Shown: in pieces, positions 51,657 through 55,105 of the stretch
Layout of the letters: every line of letters begins with the position of its first letter
How positions within the stretch are numbered: position 1 is the stretch's first letter
Assembly: GCA_019459285.1 (NCBI GenBank)
Contig: JAIBEL010000025.1
Span: 1-55,105, forward strand
Origin: Rhizobium sp.
GTDB lineage: Bacteria; Pseudomonadota; Gammaproteobacteria; Burkholderiales; Thiobacillaceae
Length of the DNA: 55,105 nucleotides
Direction of reading: 5' to 3'
Position numbers and translations under genes: made by a program
The notes under the pieces: model-generated
What the model saw: the letters and a program-made list of their open reading frames with translations, nothing else
What the model was told of the DNA's origin: nothing
Database searches by the model: none

Positions 51657-52364
51657 CTATTCAAATCCGATCCCGAATACGACCAGGCGATCCTTGACCG
51701 CATCGGTCTTGCCGCGCCAGCTTTTGGCGCTATAAGTCTGGATCAGCTGGCTCGGCAAACTGAGATCCGCGCCGACGCTGACGAGCGTATCGGGCGACAG
51801 GGCGGTGGCCAATGCGTCCAGCAGGGCGGCGCTGCGGTAGGGCGTCTCGATGAAGAGCTGGGTGGCGCGGTCGCGGCGCGCGGTTTTTTCCAGTTCGCGG
51901 ATGGCCTGACTGCGCTCGGGTTCCTTGGCGGGCAGGTAGCCGTGGAAGGCGAAGCGCTGCCCGCCCAGGCCCGAGGCCATCAGCGCCAGCAGGATCGACG
52001 ATGGGCCGATCAGCGGAACCACGCGAATAGCCGCGCGATGCGCGGCCAGGACGAGCGCCGCCCCAGGGTCGGCCACCGCAGGGCAGCCCGCTTCCGACAG
52101 CAGGCCGACGTCGTGGCCGGCCTTGAGCGGCGCCAGCAGCGGGGCGATTGCGGTGGCCGGCGTGTGTTCGTTGAGCTCCTCGAGGTGCAGCGCCTGGATC
52201 GGTTGCGGATGGCCCATCGCCTTCAGGTGCGCGCGCGCAGTCTTGGCGCGTTCGACGACGAAGTGCTCGAGCCGGCGCGCGACCGCGAGTGTGTCGGGCG
52301 GCAGGCAGGCCTCGGGGTTGACCGGGCCCAGCGGCACCGGAATCAGGTAGAGGCTGCCCGTCAC
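51657..52364 (-). CDS. Tetrapyrrole-methylase-fold SAM methyltransferase (RsmI-related)
   Basis: 235 residues. The fold is recognised from LYLIPVPLGPVNPEACLPPDTLAVARRL, GLLSEAGCPAVADPGAALVLAAH, VPLIGPSSILLALMASGL and FHGYLPAKEPERSQAIREL, which parallel RsmI. It is about 50 residues shorter than RsmI and lacks the RsmI C-terminal HTH region. It is the member usually found beside maf/yceF in betaproteobacteria; the substrate is probably RNA but not proven. Four bases separate its start from the yceF stop. Confidence 0.9.
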   Translation of the reverse strand: MTGSLYLIPVPLGPVNPEACLPPDTLAVARRLEHFVVERAKTARAHLKAMGHPQPIQALHLEELNEHTPATAIAPLLAPLKAGHDVGLLSEAGCPAVADPGAALVLAAHRAAIRVVPLIGPSSILLALMASGLGGQRFAFHGYLPAKEPERSQAIRELEKTARRDRATQLFIETPYRSAALLDALATALSPDTLVSVGADLSLPSQLIQTYSAKSWRGKTDAVKDRLVVFGIGFE

Positions 52365-52368
52365 GAAA

Positions 52369-52959
52369 TCAAGCCTGGCGCCATGTGAGGACGTCGACGC
52401 CTTCGTTCAGCAGCATTTCGGTCAGCGCCATCAGCGGTAAACCGATCAGCGCAGTGGGATCGGGGCTGTCCATGCGCGCCATCAGGGCGATGCCGAGTGA
52501 TTCGCTTTTGGCCGAGCCGGCACAGTCGTAGGGCTGTTCCTTGTGGAGGTAGACGGTGATCTGCGCGTCGCTGAGCGGCCGGATGTGCACCACGGTCGGC
52601 ACGTCGCGCGTCTGGGTGTGACTGGTGCGGCTGTTCAGCAGCGTCAGCGCGGTGTGGAACACCATGGCCTTGCCCTGCATTTTCTTCAGCTGGGCGAAGG
52701 CCTTGTCGAAATCGCCAGGCTTGCCGAGTTGTTCGTCGTCCAGCATCAACACCTGATCCGATCCGATGATGAGGGCGTCCGGATAAGTCGATGCGGCGGC
52801 CTGTGCCTTCAGTACCGACAGGCGCAAGGCGGTGGCCGAGGGCGACTCGTCCTGCAGCGGGGTTTCGTCGACGTCGGGCGCCAAAATGTCGAACGGGATA
52901 TGCAGGCGCGACAGCAGTTCGCGCCGGTAGCGTGAGGTGGAGGCCAGGACAAGCTTCAT
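52369..52959 (-). CDS. yceF: Maf-family nucleotide pyrophosphatase, YceF type
   Basis: 196 residues. The Maf opening LVLASTSRYRRELLSRL, the ALIIGSDQVLMLD segment, and SAKSESLGIALMARMDSPDPTALIGLPL are present. The last feature with SESLG is that of the YceF branch, which hydrolyses 7-methyl-GTP, rather than the dTTP/UTP pyrophosphatase YhdE. These enzymes are thought to clear modified nucleotides. It lies between the methyltransferase and the biotin carboxyl-carrier subunit gene, all on the minus strand with gaps of 4-6 bases. Confidence 0.92.
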   Translation of the reverse strand: MKLVLASTSRYRRELLSRLHIPFDILAPDVDETPLQDESPSATALRLSVLKAQAAASTYPDALIIGSDQVLMLDDEQLGKPGDFDKAFAQLKKMQGKAMVFHTALTLLNSRTSHTQTRDVPTVVHIRPLSDAQITVYLHKEQPYDCAGSAKSESLGIALMARMDSPDPTALIGLPLMALTEMLLNEGVDVLTWRQA

Positions 52960-52965
52960 TTCTTT

Positions 52966-54810
52966 TTATTCTGGCTGAATTTCCACCAGTGCCATGTCGG
53001 GCGTTACCGCATCGCCTTTCTTGCAGAAAATGCTGATGACGACGCCGGCGATCGGCGCCTGCACCTCGTTTTCCATTTTCATCGCTTCGATCACCAGCAC
53101 GCCGTCACCGGCCTTGACCGTCTGGCCGATCTTCACCAGCACGTCGACGATGGTGCCGGGCATGGCGGCGGTAACGTGGCCGGGATGGCTGGCGCGCGGC
53201 TTCTGGCCGGGCGCGGGAGCCGCAGCGGTTTTGCGCGGCGTATTGTCGCTGCCGGCTGACACCGCGACCTCGTTCAGCGGCTCGACCAACACTTCTTCCG
53301 AGACGCCGTCGATCGACACGAAATAGGGACGCTGCGCGGCGTCACTGCGGCCACTGCCGGACAGCTTGATGTGGTAGGTCTCGCCGTGCAGCGTAATCTT
53401 GAATTCGTCGGCGGCGTAGCGCGGCGCGCTGTCTTCCTGCGACGCGCCCGCCGGCAGCAGTTGTTCGGGCTTGAGGCTGCCGGCCGCGCGTTCCTGCAGC
53501 CAGGTCTTGCCGATCTCGGGGAACATGGCGTAGGTCAGCACGTCCTCGTCGGACTTGGCCAAGCCTTCGATCTCGCCGCGCAGCTTGTCGAGCTCGTCGG
53601 CGATCAGGTCGGCCGGACGGCAGGTGGTGACCTCGAGGTCGCCAATGGCGAGCTTGCGCACCTCCTCGTTGACGTGCCCCGGCGCCTTGCCATAGCGGCC
53701 CTGCAGGTAGAGCTTCACCTCGTTGGTGACCGATTTGTAGCGTTCGCCCGTGAGCACGTTCAACGCGGCCTGGGTGCCGACAATCTGCGAGGTAGGGGTG
53801 ACCAGCGGCGGGTAGCCGAGGTCCTGGCGCACGCGCGGGATTTCGTCGAGCACGGCGTCCATGCGGTCGAGCGCGCCCTGTTCCTTCATCTGGTTGGCCA
53901 GGTTGGAAATCATCCCGCCCGGCACCTGGTTGATCAGCACGCGGGTGTCGGTGCCGGTGAAGGCCGATTCGAACTGCCAGTATTTCTTGCGCACCTCCTT
54001 GAAGTAGGCCGAGATCTCCTCGATCAGCGGTAGCGACAGGCCGGTGTCGTAGGCGGTGCCGGCAAGCGCGGCGACCAGGCTCTGCGTGGTGGGATGGCTG
54101 GCGCCCTCGGCAAACGCGCCGACGCTGGTGTCGATGAGGGTGGCGCCGGCCTCCACCGCCTTCAGGTGCGTCATGTGCGCGAGGCCGGAGGTGGCGTGGC
54201 TGTGGGTGTGGATCGGCAGGTGGGTGGCTTCTCGGATCGCGCACACCAGGTCATACGCGGTATAGGGGGTGAGCAGGCCCGCCATGTCCTTGATCGCGAT
54301 GGTGTCGCAGCCCATCTCGGTCAGCCCCTTGGCGAGCCCGACAAAATGCGGAATGTCGTGCACCGGGCTGGTGGTGTAGCAGATCGCGCCTTCGGCGTGC
54401 TTGCCGGCGGCTTTCACCGCTTCGATCGAGACCTTGAGATTGCGCAGGTCGTTCATCGCGTCGAATACGCGGAAGACGTCGACGCCGTTGTCTGCCGACT
54501 TCTGCACGAAGGCCCGCACCACGTCGTCGGAATAATTGCGGTAGCCCAAGAGGTTCTGCCCGCGCAGTAGCATCTGGATGCGCGTGTTGGGCAATGCCTT
54601 CCTGAGCTTGCGCAGGCGTTCCCACGGGTCTTCGCGCAGGAAGCGCACGCAGGCGTCGAAGGTGGCGCCGCCCCAGGCTTCGAGCGACCAGAAGCCGACC
54701 TGGTCGAGCTTGCCGCAGATCGGCAGCATGTCTTCCGTGCGCATGCGGGTGGCGATGAGCGACTGGTGACCGTCGCGCAGGACGAGATCGGTGATGTGTA
54801 CTTTGGCCAT
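52966..54810 (-). CDS. oadA: Oxaloacetate decarboxylase alpha / pyruvate carboxylase subunit B
   Basis: 614 residues. The carboxyltransferase barrel starts with HITDLVLRDGHQSLIATRMRTEDM and holds the metal ligands in HTHSHATSG. It is followed by the PYC_OADA domain (residues ~330-480). The C-terminal biotinyl domain carries EAMKMEN with the biotin lysine K578, after a Pro/Ala-rich hinge (AAAPAPGQKPRASHPGHV). Because a biotin carboxylase gene lies directly upstream on the same strand and no oadB/oadG genes are visible, the two-subunit pyruvate carboxylase (anaplerotic) reading is more likely than a Na+-pumping decarboxylase. The symbol is the common family one. Confidence 0.93.
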   Translation of the reverse strand: MAKVHITDLVLRDGHQSLIATRMRTEDMLPICGKLDQVGFWSLEAWGGATFDACVRFLREDPWERLRKLRKALPNTRIQMLLRGQNLLGYRNYSDDVVRAFVQKSADNGVDVFRVFDAMNDLRNLKVSIEAVKAAGKHAEGAICYTTSPVHDIPHFVGLAKGLTEMGCDTIAIKDMAGLLTPYTAYDLVCAIREATHLPIHTHSHATSGLAHMTHLKAVEAGATLIDTSVGAFAEGASHPTTQSLVAALAGTAYDTGLSLPLIEEISAYFKEVRKKYWQFESAFTGTDTRVLINQVPGGMISNLANQMKEQGALDRMDAVLDEIPRVRQDLGYPPLVTPTSQIVGTQAALNVLTGERYKSVTNEVKLYLQGRYGKAPGHVNEEVRKLAIGDLEVTTCRPADLIADELDKLRGEIEGLAKSDEDVLTYAMFPEIGKTWLQERAAGSLKPEQLLPAGASQEDSAPRYAADEFKITLHGETYHIKLSGSGRSDAAQRPYFVSIDGVSEEVLVEPLNEVAVSAGSDNTPRKTAAAPAPGQKPRASHPGHVTAAMPGTIVDVLVKIGQTVKAGDGVLVIEAMKMENEVQAPIAGVVISIFCKKGDAVTPDMALVEIQPE

Positions 54811-54816
54811 GATTGA

Positions 54817-55068
54817 TTAAAGTCCCTGATGCGCGGCAATGGCGGCAGCGATGGCGGCTGCGATCACTTCCGGCGGTTTCTTTTCGGTGTACTGGGTGAG
54901 TTCGGGGTGCATTTCGACGAAGCTAGTGTTGAAACGCCCGCTGCGGAACTCGGGATTCTTGAGAATTTCCTGGTAATAGGGAATCGTCGTCTTCACGCCA
55001 TACACCAGCATGTCGGCGCGCGCCCGGCGGCCCCGCGCGGCAGCGGGCACCCCGGGGAGATTACACAC
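54817..55068 (-). CDS. Biotin carboxylase subunit, C-terminal fragment at contig end
   Basis: About 83 residues are visible. The C-terminal part is clear: ADMLVYGVKTTIPYYQEILK, FRSGRFNTSFVEMHPELTQY, TEKKPPEVIAAAIAAAIAAH, the usual end of AccC-like pyruvate carboxylase subunit A. It lies 6 bases upstream of the biotinylated subunit. Upstream of about 55040 the reading (MCNLPGVPAAARG) no longer resembles the family, and the last bases include an AT-rich run. This is most likely low-quality sequence or a misassembled contig end rather than a real gene truncation. Confidence 0.8.
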   Translation of the reverse strand: MCNLPGVPAAARGRRARADMLVYGVKTTIPYYQEILKNPEFRSGRFNTSFVEMHPELTQYTEKKPPEVIAAAIAAAIAAHQGL

Positions 55069-55105
55069 CCTGGGGTTTGGGCACCACGAATAGAAAAATG
55101 GCGGG

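Overview
The window looks like one contig from a GC-rich betaproteobacterium that oxidises reduced sulfur. The evidence is a soxXA/SoxK-like locus, a class of RNase E-RluC-HAD-Rieske-SppA gene order typical of Betaproteobacteria, a two-subunit pyruvate carboxylase/oxaloacetate decarboxylase, and E. coli-like core genes (uvrB, yceF, rof). A Thiobacillaceae/Nitrosomonadales-type host is my inference; no rRNA is present to settle it. Both ends look like contig ends: the start is a C-run and the last ~60 bases do not continue the biotin carboxylase gene sensibly.

Layout: (1) 53-3059, plus strand: a secreted protein, a secreted pentapeptide-repeat protein, SoxX, SoxA and a SoxK-like partner. (2) 3213-5091, minus strand: a Fur-box-preceded iron-uptake operon (cupredoxin, FTR1 permease, outer-membrane protein). 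(3) 5257-10786, minus strand: a tight six-gene operon (two YceI proteins, DODA-type dioxygenase, old-yellow-enzyme, esterase, MFS exporter) divergent from a LysR regulator with a perfect palindrome between them. (4) 11937-12817: HIT protein and rhodanese. (5) 13098-22591: nine co-directional, tightly packed genes (DegT aminotransferase, NeuD/PglD-like acyltransferase, acyl-adenylate ligase, Gfo/Idh/MocA dehydrogenase, acyl carrier protein, class III aminotransferase, FkbM methyltransferase, Fe-alcohol dehydrogenase, methyltransferase fusion), which looks like a carrier-protein-dependent pathway decorating an amino sugar. (6) 23068-28675: a lower-GC defence module, a 1611-residue nuclease-STAND NTPase of the AVAST kind plus a downstream zinc-ribbon/HEPN protein. 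(7) 28954-31434: SEC-C/TPR/OGT-type glycosyltransferase. (8) 32125-34122: XRE regulator and a small segment bounded by an intact tRNA-Asn and a 43-bp copy of its 3' part. (9) 34168-42835: Y-family polymerase with a LexA-like palindrome, YihY-cNMP fusion, aminotransferase, uvrB, low-molecular-weight phosphatase, and an ECF sigma/ferritin-like/cytochrome c operon. (10) 42918-54810: rne, rluC, HAD, Rieske, sppA, rof, then an accessory insertion, then a tetrapyrrole-methylase-fold methyltransferase, yceF and the biotinylated carboxylase subunit.

The two most notable accessory systems are the defence pair at 23068-28675 and a stand-alone secreted RHS-core protein with a Tlde1-like L,D-transpeptidase-type C-terminus at 50157-50810, followed by overlapping membrane-protein genes that are candidate immunity factors. 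The nine-gene ACP pathway at 13098-22591 is the third. All functional assignments are from motifs read by eye; no database search was possible.
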